The notes beneath the pieces are model-generated. The model saw nothing but the letters and a program-made list of their open reading frames with translations, did no database searches and had not been told where the DNA came from. A DNA stretch of 64,000 nucleotides, from contig CM043968.1 of the NCBI GenBank assembly GCA_014529385.2, positions 23,836,013-23,900,012 of the forward strand, in the 5' to 3' direction. Both the position numbers and the translations under genes were made by a program. Below, one piece after another: positions 1-9,870 of this stretch. Position 1 is the stretch's first letter. Each line of letters starts with the position of its first letter. The DNA comes from Adiantum capillus-veneris (taxonomy: Eukaryota > Streptophyta > Polypodiopsida > Polypodiales > Pteridaceae).

Positions 1-437
1 AATAGTTTGAATTGCATTGATCTTCGAAGCATGGTAGAGCCAACCAAGGCTATGCATAGACACGATTGTTCAATCTATGCACACAGTCGTCCCGGAGTAT
101 GCTATCTAGGAGGGGTGGAACGTTGTGTTGTTTTTTTCGAGTTGTTCTTTAGACAAGTAGGTTGCCTTTGTTGTCTTCACTGAGCTTGGATCTAACCGGT
201 ACGGTGGCAACTCCTGTAACTTATCTTTTTGGGACACCCTTTTCTTTGCCTTCTCAGCCGCTTGTATTGCTCCTGGTAAGTGAACACACTGAAAGAAAAT
301 TCTACGAATTCTGCTCTGAAATACCCTAAGTTTGAATTGCTGGCAAATGATGTCCATTTTGCTTCAAATCAATTTTGGAGCATGCATAGATGTATAGAGA
401 TCAAAATCATGCAGTTCAGGTAAAATTTGCAACAAAA

Positions 438-459
438 GTAAATAATCGCGATTATTTAC
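438..459. repeat. 22-bp perfect palindrome, copy 1
   Basis: Perfect inverted repeat with core AAATAATCGCGATTATTT, flanked by GT on the left and AC on the right. An identical palindrome occurs at 1015-1036 and a decayed one at 734-755. Function unknown; the two CpGs at the centre are unusual in such AT-rich DNA. Confidence 0.85.
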
Positions 460-733
460 AACTGGGGATTTTTTCTAACTTTTTGCATTTTTGACATCAT
501 AGTCTTGAAACATATGGCATTTAGGTACTCTGAGTGAAGTGTGGACTCATTTGAGTGCACTGGGTGAAAATGGTGCTAGATTTAGGCTTTCAGACTTTGA
601 AACAGTAGATATAAAGAGATTTTGAGTTTTTGAGATCTAAGCTTGCTCAAACTTGATTAGTGGGCTTGGGACATCATGTTCTTTGGTTCCAGAAGGTCAA
701 AGTTACAAATTGCATCCATTTTGAAAAAAAAAA

Positions 734-755
734 GCAAATAATCGGGATTATCAAC
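734..755. repeat. Imperfect copy of the AT-rich palindrome
   Basis: The sequence reads GCAAATAATCGGGATTATCA and matches the palindromes at 438 and 1015 except for the central CGCG, which is CGGG, and a short loss in the right arm. It is probably a decayed member of the same dispersed motif. Confidence 0.7.
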
Positions 756-1014
756 TTTTTCATCAATTTGTACTTTTTTGTTGCAACTTGGTTCTAGGCA
801 TGATGTAGAGTCTGTGTGTGAGATAGGAATGATTTGGATGAAAAATGTGACAGTTAACTCAAAATTTGTATTGAAAAGACTTTGGTGCGTTTTTTGGCAA
901 AATCAGAGTTTTTTTTTTATCAACTTGGCTCACACTTGACATGTGGCATGTAATAGATGTGTACAAGTGATAGGTGAAGTGAAAAGATGAAATTCAAGCC
1001 AAACAAGCATAAAA

Positions 1015-1036
1015 GTAAATAATCGCGATTATTTAC
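1015..1036. repeat. 22-bp perfect palindrome, copy 2
   Basis: Identical over 22 bp to the palindrome at 438-459. The bases just outside also match: AAAA precedes and AACA or AACT follows, so the repeated unit is slightly longer than the palindrome. Confidence 0.85.
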
Positions 1037-1913
1037 AACAGTCATGTTTTTGCACGAATTAACAATTTGATAACCTAAACATCTTTAATACATCTAAAAC
1101 AAGTCCTAAATGAATTTGGTAAAGTTCGGTCGTGTTGGCATCACTTCGTGCTCTTGTCAACTCTGAAACCACCGATTTTCTTGACTACTTGGCATGTAGA
1201 GTTGGTTAGCCACTTTTGAAGCTATGGACTTGTCCGCTACATAGTCCGGATGCTACTCATCTAGTTTGGGCCCATTCGGAGTCAGTTTGACTTCATATGT
1301 CAAATTTGACACTTTGTAGCTTTCGAGTTGTTTTCTATTGTTTGAGAGCTTGCCTTGACTGTTTTCATGAAACCATCTAGATACATTGTGTATAGACCCA
1401 GTCTATAAGCTGTCCGTGGAGTGAGAATCCAATTCTGGCATATGGTACAAACCTAGATTATTTACTTAAAACCCCCTCGACCCCTACCAAATTGTCATCT
1501 GGTGATATGAAAGTGTTCTACTATATAGGGGCATGTTACAATTCAAGTCTTTTCCAATTCGATTGAGCTGACAGGTCGCTATGGTCAATTTTGTGTCGTA
1601 GGACTTCGTGCACAACTAGGTTTCTAGGGCTTTTTCTTGAGCGTAGACTTACTACCCGGCCATATAAAATTGTTCATTGATAAGTTTAGAACTTACCCCT
1701 GATGTCTTGTGTAAGACGGTGTTGTAAATGGATGACTGTAGACTCCGGAAATCGCGTGTGAAGAAGGCACAAAGCTCTCTCCTCCAAGAGTGACTAGTGG
1801 AAATGAGGTGATTTTGGACTACCTTGGATATCTATACTCGGACTTCCCAAACTATTTTTCCCCAGATTTCCCTATTAGTCCTGCTAGGCCGTGAAATCTA
1901 TGTTAGACTCAAA

Positions 1914-2483
1914 AATTTCTTCAATCAGATTCCGTTAACTCATTCTGCAAGATTTTGCAAAAGTAGGCCTTAGCGGCTTAATTTAGGTTTCCCGCTTCCA
2001 TCTGTCGATTTGATTGAAAATTTTTGTGCATGTCCGCCTTGTTCTTCTGATCCTCAACGTATCTTCAGTTTCTCCATCTGAGCTCATTTGCTATTTATTA
2101 TTAATTTCTGACATGGATAAACTTGGGTAATCCATGGATAAACTCGGGTAATCCATGGATATATTAATTCCCATGGATAAACTTGGGTAATCCAAAGGTA
2201 AAATCCATGGATATATTAATTTCTTCAATCGGATTCCGTTAACTCATTCTGCAAGATTTTGCAAAAGTAGGCCTTAGCGGCCTAATTTAGGTTTCCCGCT
2301 TCCATCTGTCGATTCGATTGAAAATTTTTGTGCCTGTCCGCCTTGTTCTTCTGATCCTCAACGTATCTTCAGTTTCTCCATCTGAGCTCATTTGCTATTT
2401 ATTATTAATTTCTGACATGGATAACCTTGGGTAATCCATGGATAACCTTGGGTAATCCATGGATATATTAATTCCCATGGATA
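1914..2483. repeat. Direct duplication (about 265-bp copies, period 304 bp)
   Basis: 1914-2179 and 2218-2483 are near-identical direct copies sharing TTCTTCAATC, GGTTTCCCGCTTCC and the CCATGGATAA blocks. The 3' half of each copy contains tandem 23-bp units built on CCATGGATAA and TTGGGTAATC. Between them, CCATGGATAAACTTGGGTAA followed by AAAATCCATGG is the reverse complement of a chromovirus integrase stretch also present near 48550-48605. The block therefore looks like inverted, locally amplified retrotransposon debris. Confidence 0.75.
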
Positions 2484-2489
2484 TAATCC

Positions 2490-3213
2490 AACATCTCTCT
2501 TCATTTCCAAAAGATTAAGGAGGCTATATCCATCTCTCAACAAAGACAAAAGGTTGTTGCTGATAAGCACAGAAGGGCCTTAGCATTCGAAGAAAATGAT
2601 CGGGTCTTACTCAAGTTTCCCAAGGCTCAATTGAGGCAAACGACGAGCAAAAATCGTACCGGCCATCAAAAGTATTATGCTAAACTAGCAAAAAGATACT
2701 ATGGTTCTTTTCAAATCTTGAAGCCAATCAATGACATGGCTTATCAACTCAAGTTGCCCAATCATTGGCTCATACACAATGCTTTTCATGTGAGCCTACT
2801 TAAGCCCTACAAAGGAGAGTCACCAAGAGAACCAATTATTGAAGACCCTCTAGAAATCGAAGACCAAGAAGAGGTGATACAACCCGAAGCTATCCTTCGG
2901 CATGAAGACAAGGTGCTACGGCATGGTAAGATTATCCGAAGATATCATATTAAGTTCAAAAATTATCCTTTTGAAGATGCTAGATGGATGCAAGGAATAT
3001 AGCTTAAGGAAGGTGCTACGGCATGGTAAGATTATCCAAAGATATCTTATTAAGTTCAAAAATTATCCTTTTGAAGATGCTAGATGGATGCAAGGAATAT
3101 AGCTTAAGGATAGTATGAACCTTGTCAATTCTTACAAAAATTATCCTTTTGAAGATGCTAGATGGATGCAAGGAATATAGCTTAAGGATAGTATGAACCT
3201 TGTCAATGCTTAC
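2490..3213 (+). pseudogene. Ty3/gypsy chromovirus pol 3' fragment (integrase C-terminus + chromodomain)
   Basis: This is a 5'-truncated relic. Its translation, across minor breaks, carries the integrase C-terminal region ([13 protein letters not shown], then [19 protein letters not shown]) and a chromodomain ([20 protein letters not shown], then ARWMQGI). It is the same family as the minus-strand element whose pol ends at 47511, which has nearly the same words. In the intact polyprotein this part would tether the integration complex to chromatin. The chromodomain-coding DNA is tandemly duplicated here (see 2911-3213), so the frame ends early, at 3000-3002. The matching LTR follows at 3598. 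Confidence 0.85.
2911..3213 (+). repeat. Tandem duplication of the chromodomain-coding segment (2 x 100 bp plus partial copy)
   Basis: 2911-3010 and 3011-3110 are 100-bp tandem copies differing at about three positions. A third, partial copy runs from about 3136 to 3213 after the spacer TAGTATGAACCTTGTCAATT, which itself recurs at the end of that copy. Each unit encodes the [16 protein letters not shown] end of the chromodomain and then a TAG stop. Confidence 0.85.
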
Positions 3214-3597
3214 AATGCTACTTTAGAAAAAGCAAATGTACATGTTTCTTTTAAATGAACAATTTTTTTATCTTATAAGACTAATTCTCTTTATATTTTG
3301 CACAAATTTAGTAGTATGCATGCTTAAAATCATGTTTGTGATGATGACGTCTCTCAAACATCAAGTAGACTTTGTCACTCTACTTTGGAAAGATGGAATG
3401 GACTCAATAGCAGACATGCTTGCGGCAGCTAAGTCTCCCAAGCCCCAAATAGATTAGTCATCCATTTTGGAATGATGTCATAGGGTAAAACAAGATCCTC
3501 TACCCGCTAAGAATCATCGACTAATGACTAAGGCTTTATATCTTCTACCTCATAGTCAAGCGCGACTTTATCATAGTCGAGGACGACTATGATTTAA

Positions 3598-5223
3598 TGT
3601 CATAAAATCTAATATCTAACCAACCCAAATGATTTTCTCATATTAAACTTATCATTTAATGTGGGAGGATAAACGGGGACAAGGGTTATAATATAGACAT
3701 GTGCTTATGGATCTATCTCAACACGGGGCCAAGGTTAAAGGGGTCCAAATGAGAGATGGTATGTCAAAGAGAATTGCTTGCATAATGGAGCTTGGAAGAC
3801 CTTAGGGGTAGCTTCATTAAAGACCTCCAATGGTTAGTGTAAAGTCCTTAGACCTTAGGTTAAAGCTAGGCCTATGCTTGAGGTGCTTGATGATTAAAAT
3901 GCATGTGATGCTTGATAACTAAGGTGCATGCTTAAGCTAGGCATGATCTTGAAAAGTCAAATCAATCCCTACAAGGAGGGGGAGATCCCTTGAAGCTAGG
4001 GGCACGAGTGAGAGAGAGCCCATACTCTTGCTAAGCTGGTGGTTGTTGACTAAGGTGCTTGAGAAGCTTCCCATTCTTGTGGGGGTAAGGTGCTTGAGGA
4101 GCTTGAGCCGAAAAAGTGCCCTACAAAGGAGGGGGCAAGACCCAAATCTAGGGGAATGATTTGACCAACTCCCCACTCACTCAAAGGACACGAATTCCTC
4201 AAGGGGAACAAGGACACCTGTCAAGCTCTCCCTATGCTTAGCCACATGGGGTGCCTGAATCCTATTGGCTAGGCTAAAGAGGGACACAATGAGCATTTAG
4301 TTATTTAATTGTCTAAAGCATTTTCCGAGCCGTCTCTCTCAAAGGGGAAAGGAGGACATTTGTCCAAATGCTACCATGGTTGCTTGATATGCACTATGCA
4401 TGTGATTGGCTAGGATTGTAGGGGTCCAATCAAATGCAGGCTTTAGCTACAATGAGGGGTCGACCAAAGCAGGCTGGGAGTGTGCTTGGGGGGTATAGTC
4501 TCTCTCACACACTCTCACATGCTCATTCTCACTTGGGAAAAGTGAAAGAGCTTCATCTCCTTCTCCAAGATTGTTGAGAAGTTGAGAGCCTACACCAACA
4601 CTCTTGGTTATGGAATGCAAATCCAACCAAGATCCATGCTTCAATGCTTATTCTTCATCTTCATTACAATGCTACTATGCTATGCTTAGCAATAAGAGTG
4701 ATGATAAGTGAGGAACTATTTCTTTCTCCTATGAATGCTTCTTCTTCCTCTTCCTTATCCTCATTCCCCGCTAGCTCTCTCCACCTTCAAAGGTGGAGAG
4801 AGCTTCAAACACCTTCAAAGGTGTTTGAGGCCTTGGGATTGAGGCCGGGGATGGTTAATGCTTTTACAAAGTTTATGTTATGCTCGTAATGCATGGAGAT
4901 TCCCATCTTCATTGCATCACCTAGGTCACAAGGAACACAAAGATTGTATTGTACCAAGTCTCTCTTGATGGGAGAATCTATAATACAAAATCCTATTGGA
5001 GGGGGGACCGGCTCCACATAAATCCGGTCCTCAACTATTGTCATGTTCTCTAACTCTCTCTCCTGCAAAAGTATTGCTCATGCCAAGTTAATTAAGTATA
5101 ATGGTTATGTTGCTACCACTAATTAAGTCCGCCCTCTATGTTCTTAAAGTAGTCTCATGGAAATGCTCACTCTAATTCTCTTAATTCCGCTATTCTCAAA
5201 GTTCATAGGCCATTTCCATTACA
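3598..5223 (+). mobile_element. 3' LTR of the truncated chromovirus (family A)
   Basis: The LTR starts TGTCATAAAATC and ends CCATTTCCATTACA (TG...CA). It aligns, in the opposite orientation, with the LTRs at 45631-47151 and at 52561-59592. It is about 100 bp longer than those copies. The 5' part of this element, including its other LTR, is missing from the window. Short open frames inside it (4447-4644 and 4805-5068 minus, 4644-4889 plus) are LTR sequence, not genes. Confidence 0.85.
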
Positions 5224-5861
5224 AGGGCACAACGAGAAACCCTAGGCCTCAGTCTTCCTAAAGGTCCACCTTCTCCAATTCGTCCTCAACAACATAGTCC
5301 ATGACATCTGACACGCCATCCCCTAGTGCCAGCCGACCGACCTCTATGCTATATGAGATTGATGGGGCCTTCTTGGAAGCAATAGTTGACTTGCAGCAGA
5401 TCAAAGCCCCAGAGCCACTTTTGCCCAAAAGTGTGAAGCCTACAGCAGACACCATCTTGATGAACACCTTTCAACAAGTCTCCCTTTATGACATGCTAAA
5501 GCTGGATGCAAATCTTTGAAGTGACACTCTCTCATTCAATCTCTATACCACAGTGCAAGGTCCTATGGCGGGCACGTACGGTGCCATCTTAGGCAGATCC
5601 ATCTAGAGACCCAATAAAGGGAGTGAAATGCAGTGTTTCTGATACCCATCCCGCTCTGATGGACCGTATACAGGACCGTATACAGAGCACACGATCCAAT
5701 CTGCTGAAGATTAGATTAATCCCTTGTGAAGGAACAGAAGAGTCAAGCATTGATGAATTTGCAAGAGGTCACCTACACTACGTGACAGATGTCCCCTTCA
5801 GCTTTCTCCACATCGTTTACATCCTTTTGTGCATCTCTTTCTTAGCTTCATTGATAACCAG
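5224..5861. other. No recognisable gene
   Basis: Sequence to the right of the LTR. Overlapping short open frames occur on both strands (for example 5258-5467 minus and 5301-5519 plus), but none has a known motif or convincing splice structure. Confidence 0.4.
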
Positions 5862-6172
5862 TGCCCCTACCCACCCCTCTCCTCTCGCCCCTCACCACCC
5901 TCCCTCACCCACTCGCCCCTACCTACTACCTTCTTGCCCCTTACCAACCCTCTCGCCCCTACCCTCCCCTCCCTCGCCCCTACTTGCCCTACGCTCGCCC
6001 CTACCCTTCCCTCACCTGCCCCTAACTGCCCTACGCTCGCCCCTACCCTTCCCTCACTCACCCCTACCCACCCCTCTCTCTCCCTTGCCTCTACCTACCC
6101 CACCTCGCCCCTACCCTCCCCCTCATCCCTCACCAACACTCCCCCACCCCCTAAGCCCTTACACCCTCCAAT
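5862..6172. repeat. C-rich minisatellite
   Basis: An irregular tandem array of CGCCCCTACCCTYCC-like units, about 10-20 bp each, strongly strand-asymmetric (C on plus, G on minus). The long open frames through it (5623-6225, 5829-6194) are artefacts of the repeat: they would encode only Pro/Ser/Leu repeats. Confidence 0.85.
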
Positions 6173-6199
6173 CATCCCTACACAGACAACTTGAAAATC

Positions 6200-7621
6200 T
6201 CCCGATTTTTTTGTCAAAAAATTGAAGCTTTTGCAGCAAGTTGGAGGGTGGCCTCTCAAAAAACGGGCTAAATTTTGTGCCTTCCTCCCCTTTTGCTTTC
6301 GGTCAGACGAGCTGCAGTCGATTACATTCTTCCCCCTTGTTCCAACACTCTCTACTAGTTTCAGTGGTCTCTGCTAGTTTCTGTCTTTTATCTAGTTCAG
6401 TGATCGCTCTCACCGGGACGGTGAGCGATCTTGTGACGTGCAACCTGTAGCAAGTCTACAGTGTCACTGGCACACGACAAGCAGTTAGTTGCATTCGGGC
6501 TAGGTTCACACTGGACGGACTCTTGCCTAGGCAATGACATGTGACAAGTGATATGGATGGTGGTCAAGTGCACACCGTGGTCAGGTCACCACCACTACAC
6601 TTCGGAGATAGACTTTGCTGGATTGGATATTTATGAGCCGTTGGTGGCTCTTTAGGGGGTACATATGCGTAGTTGTTTTGGTCGTTATCATCATCTACTT
6701 TGTGTGATCAGTAGTCGAGAGTCTATCGTCTTGAGTTATACACAGCACGTCTACACCATCCCTACACAATTGAGCCTCGACACCCCATTGTACCTATGAG
6801 CTCTTGGCTGGAGCTAAGTGTGCTCCCATTCTAGAGTCTGTACTGGTTTCTTTGAGTTAGTTGAGTCCCATATGTTCTGGCTCTACTGTTGAGACGATGT
6901 GTTTGTTTGCTCTGTCATCCATTGTTTTCTATGTTTTCATTTTGTTGGAGTGAGATGTCACGCACATTGCATTGGGGACCCACTATAGAGAGCACGACAC
7001 ATTATCTCCACTACAAGGAATGTGCAAGCCCTTGATGCTTCCATTTGTTACAAAATAAACATGTAGATCCCCCGCGCCCCAGCAAAACAAACCAAAGGTT
7101 GATGCATGTTCAACTTTCTAAATGTCTTACAACTTTTTATGAAGTGGTACACAGGCTACTTGTGAAAGGAGCATAACTACTTTAAAAGAATGGGCTTATT
7201 TTAAATTCTATAGGCTCTTCTACTAGCCTATTTGGCTCCTCCTTTTCATAGAGGGAATCTCCACAGCTTCTATCACACATTTTCGATACATCCCACTTTG
7301 GAATGCTCTCATCAAAATTTTAAAAGCGGGATTCGAACTTGTGCACCTCTAATGTAGGCAGTGAGCTAACTAGTTCTATCCCATAAAAAAGAATTTTCAT
7401 ACTTACATTACCTATGATGTAGAGAAGCATATTTTGTGGCCTCAACTTCGCATACTAAGCTTAAGCAATGAAACCTTGCAAAGTGTAATTGGCATTCTAA
7501 AATTCATATTCACCATGGTTAGGCATCTAAGTAAGAAGAAGCAAGATTAGAAGTTTGTGGAGAGTTTGCCATAAATACTTAACCCACACTATGATTTTGT
7601 AATCATGTCAAAAAAGGGGGG

Positions 7622-7661
<40 letters not shown>

Positions 7662-8600
7662 TTTGCACGTGACTATGCATAAGATTGGAAGGCTTCCTAG
7701 AGGCTAAGACTTGAGATTTGTCAATATGCTATGCACTGAAAAGTTGGTGAGAATTTGTGAATTTTAAGGTAAAGAGACATTTGATATGACATCTTGGCAT
7801 CACACTTTTAAGCTTTAAAAAGATGCATTAAAGACAAAAGGTTTCCTAGAACCCCCAACACCACCCCCAAAAAAAAATAAAAAAATAAAAAAAATAAAAT
7901 CCACACTTATCGTTTCCTCCTATCAGATCCACCAAAGGCTCTCTTTTTCTTTTTTCTTTCTTTTGCCATTGAGCGCGATGAAGCTAGTAGGGAGAAACTT
8001 TACACATAATCATCTATTTACAACTGTACATTGCTGTACATTACACCCTTGAGGGGCGACCGAGGGAACCACCTCCCCAATAGGCCCTCTTTTTCCTCCT
8101 ACATCATTAGAAAGCCACATTTAAATAAGCCATCCTTGCATGCTTATAGCTTTCTCCTTGTCCTCTTCTAAACCCTCACCTATCGACCCTTCGAGTAGTG
8201 CTCTCTCTCTCTCTCTCATTCTCATATCACCATCCATTTCCTCTCAACACTATCTCATCCACCTCATAGGCAGGTTTTTGACCTTTTGCTATGTAATGAA
8301 GCTCTACTCAAATGCATTATGCTTCTCTGTTTCCTTCTAGCACCCCTATATCCGATCATGCATAGCAATTGCTGGTTCTACCGTAACCCAATGCCCCTGG
8401 CCCGTGTAAACTAAAGCCACAAATGGTACAGTTCTAGGATGCTAGGAGATGGGGATGGTTCCTATGGCTAAACACAGTAGCAAGCACATAAGGCACCATA
8501 CAGCTGAAGGGATGTATGGCACTGGCGAGATTAGGTAGCATTTGCACCCACATGGCACCCCTCCTACTAGAATTCCTTTCTCGTTGTGTACATAAGAGAT
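6200..8600. other. Intergenic, no supported gene
   Basis: No open frame with recognisable content. The interval includes a (GA)n run and an A-rich stretch at 7860-7900. It lies downstream of the 3' end of the O-fucosyltransferase gene. Confidence 0.5.
7624..7657. repeat. (GA)n microsatellite
   Basis: About 17 uninterrupted GA units preceded by a G run. Confidence 0.95.
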
Positions 8601-9401
8601 GAGGATATCCTATATCTTAAGGGATCAATGGGAACTAGCTGGATACGAAAGTAGTCTCAAAGCCACCGTACACATGGATGCGTATTCTCACAAAAATGCC
8701 CACTTCAGAAGTAGCCAATTTCACAATCCCTGGGCGGTCCACATCAATTAGCTTTAATGTTGTATCCTGATTAAATCTAATCAATGAGTGAAATGCAGTG
8801 ATAACTCCCTTGAGACAACCTCTCCCAGCCTGTTGAATTGCCTTGAGGGCGGTTTGCAGTGCAGAATGCTGAATAAATCCAGAGGGAGTGTGCCTCATTG
8901 AGCAAAAAGCTATACACAAAGCACACACTGCCACAAACAGAATAAATACCCTGCCTCCTTATTTGTGTAGCCACCGCGTAAAGTACACATTTTTTCCATT
9001 CAAAGATTCTCTTTAGATTGGACTTGCTATTAAGGAGTAGAATCAGCTCTTTCTCTTTGCATGTGCAAGAGAATGAATATGATACAATATAGGGTCTTCT
9101 GCTCAAAATGAAGACCTCAGTAAGCTGGGCAGCTTTCAGCAAGTTCAAAGATACCCGTAAATTGCCATCGAAGTAGGCCCTATGTAGGCAGTAATCACCT
9201 TGCCTGAAGATTGTCGAGGCCATCTCATGCATCACTCCAGATTATCCTTGATCCAGTCTAAATGTGGAAAGCTTCATCAGAGTAAGGCACGACATTGTCC
9301 TGCATTCACTAGTAGCACATGATAGCACTCCAGAATGACATTCCTGTGATACAGCCATTGTAGAGAGAGCATTGCATGAACCCAGTCAGCAAAAATGAAT
9401 T
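8600..9401 (-). other. Probable 3' UTR / downstream flank of the O-fucosyltransferase gene
   Basis: It follows directly after the stop codon at 9402-9404. Minus-strand open frames (8777-9235 and 8635-8934) contain phrases such as RAYFDGNLRVSLNLLKAAQL and DTTLKLIDVDRPGIVKL that look gene-like, but I recognise no family. They may be 3' UTR or exons of an unidentified neighbour. Confidence 0.4.
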
Positions 9402-9870
9402 TCAGTCATTGGCATCAACCTCATCATCACTATCTGATTGGTTTTCCTCTTTCTCTACCCTATCAACCTCACTCACAGCTGGTTCCTCAGCTTTGGACCC
9501 AGAATCTGATTGCTGTGACTCATCTGCTGCCTCAGCTTCCCATTCATTGTCTTCATCAGCCTCACTATTCATTTGAAATGTGGCATCATTTTCCATCCAG
9601 CGGGGACAGATCTCATCAAATGCTTGAGAAATGGCATTCTTCTCACTGGCTGTGGATGAGTTCTTTGAACCAGTCTTCCCTGACAGCTGACAAGAACATT
9701 CTGGAACAGGATGTGAAAGAAACAAGTCCTCTTTTGATGTGACATGGGTCTTTCCTAGAGGGGTGAAGTCCAAAGTAGACTTCAAATTTTTCCGAACCAT
9801 CAAGATCCATGATGACGTGGGACGGTAAAGATTCTCGCCAGCTCTCTCCAAGAGTTTGGCAATGCTTTTC
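9402..9870 (-). CDS. Exon 10 of the O-fucosyltransferase gene (C-terminus)
   Basis: 469 nt: acceptor TTTGATAG|GAA, stop TGA at 9402-9404. It encodes KSIAKLLERAGENLY, FLSHPVPECSC, CPRWM and a strongly acidic Ser/Asp/Glu-rich tail ending DSDDEVDAND. The intron before it (9871-10435) holds a purine-rich run near 10321-10357. Confidence 0.92.

Larger units (their letters stand above)
1..1913. other. AT-rich non-coding stretch
   Basis: I see no supported gene here. The sequence is AT-rich with many short homopolymer runs, and the only open frame near the left edge (106-357, minus) shows no recognisable motif. The notable content is three related palindromes, listed separately. It may be old transposon filler or intergenic DNA. 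Confidence 0.5.

Noticed and set aside
5623-6225. 200-codon plus-strand ORF rich in Pro/Ser/Leu
   Set aside because: It is generated by the C-rich minisatellite; no domain and overlapping ORFs in other frames.
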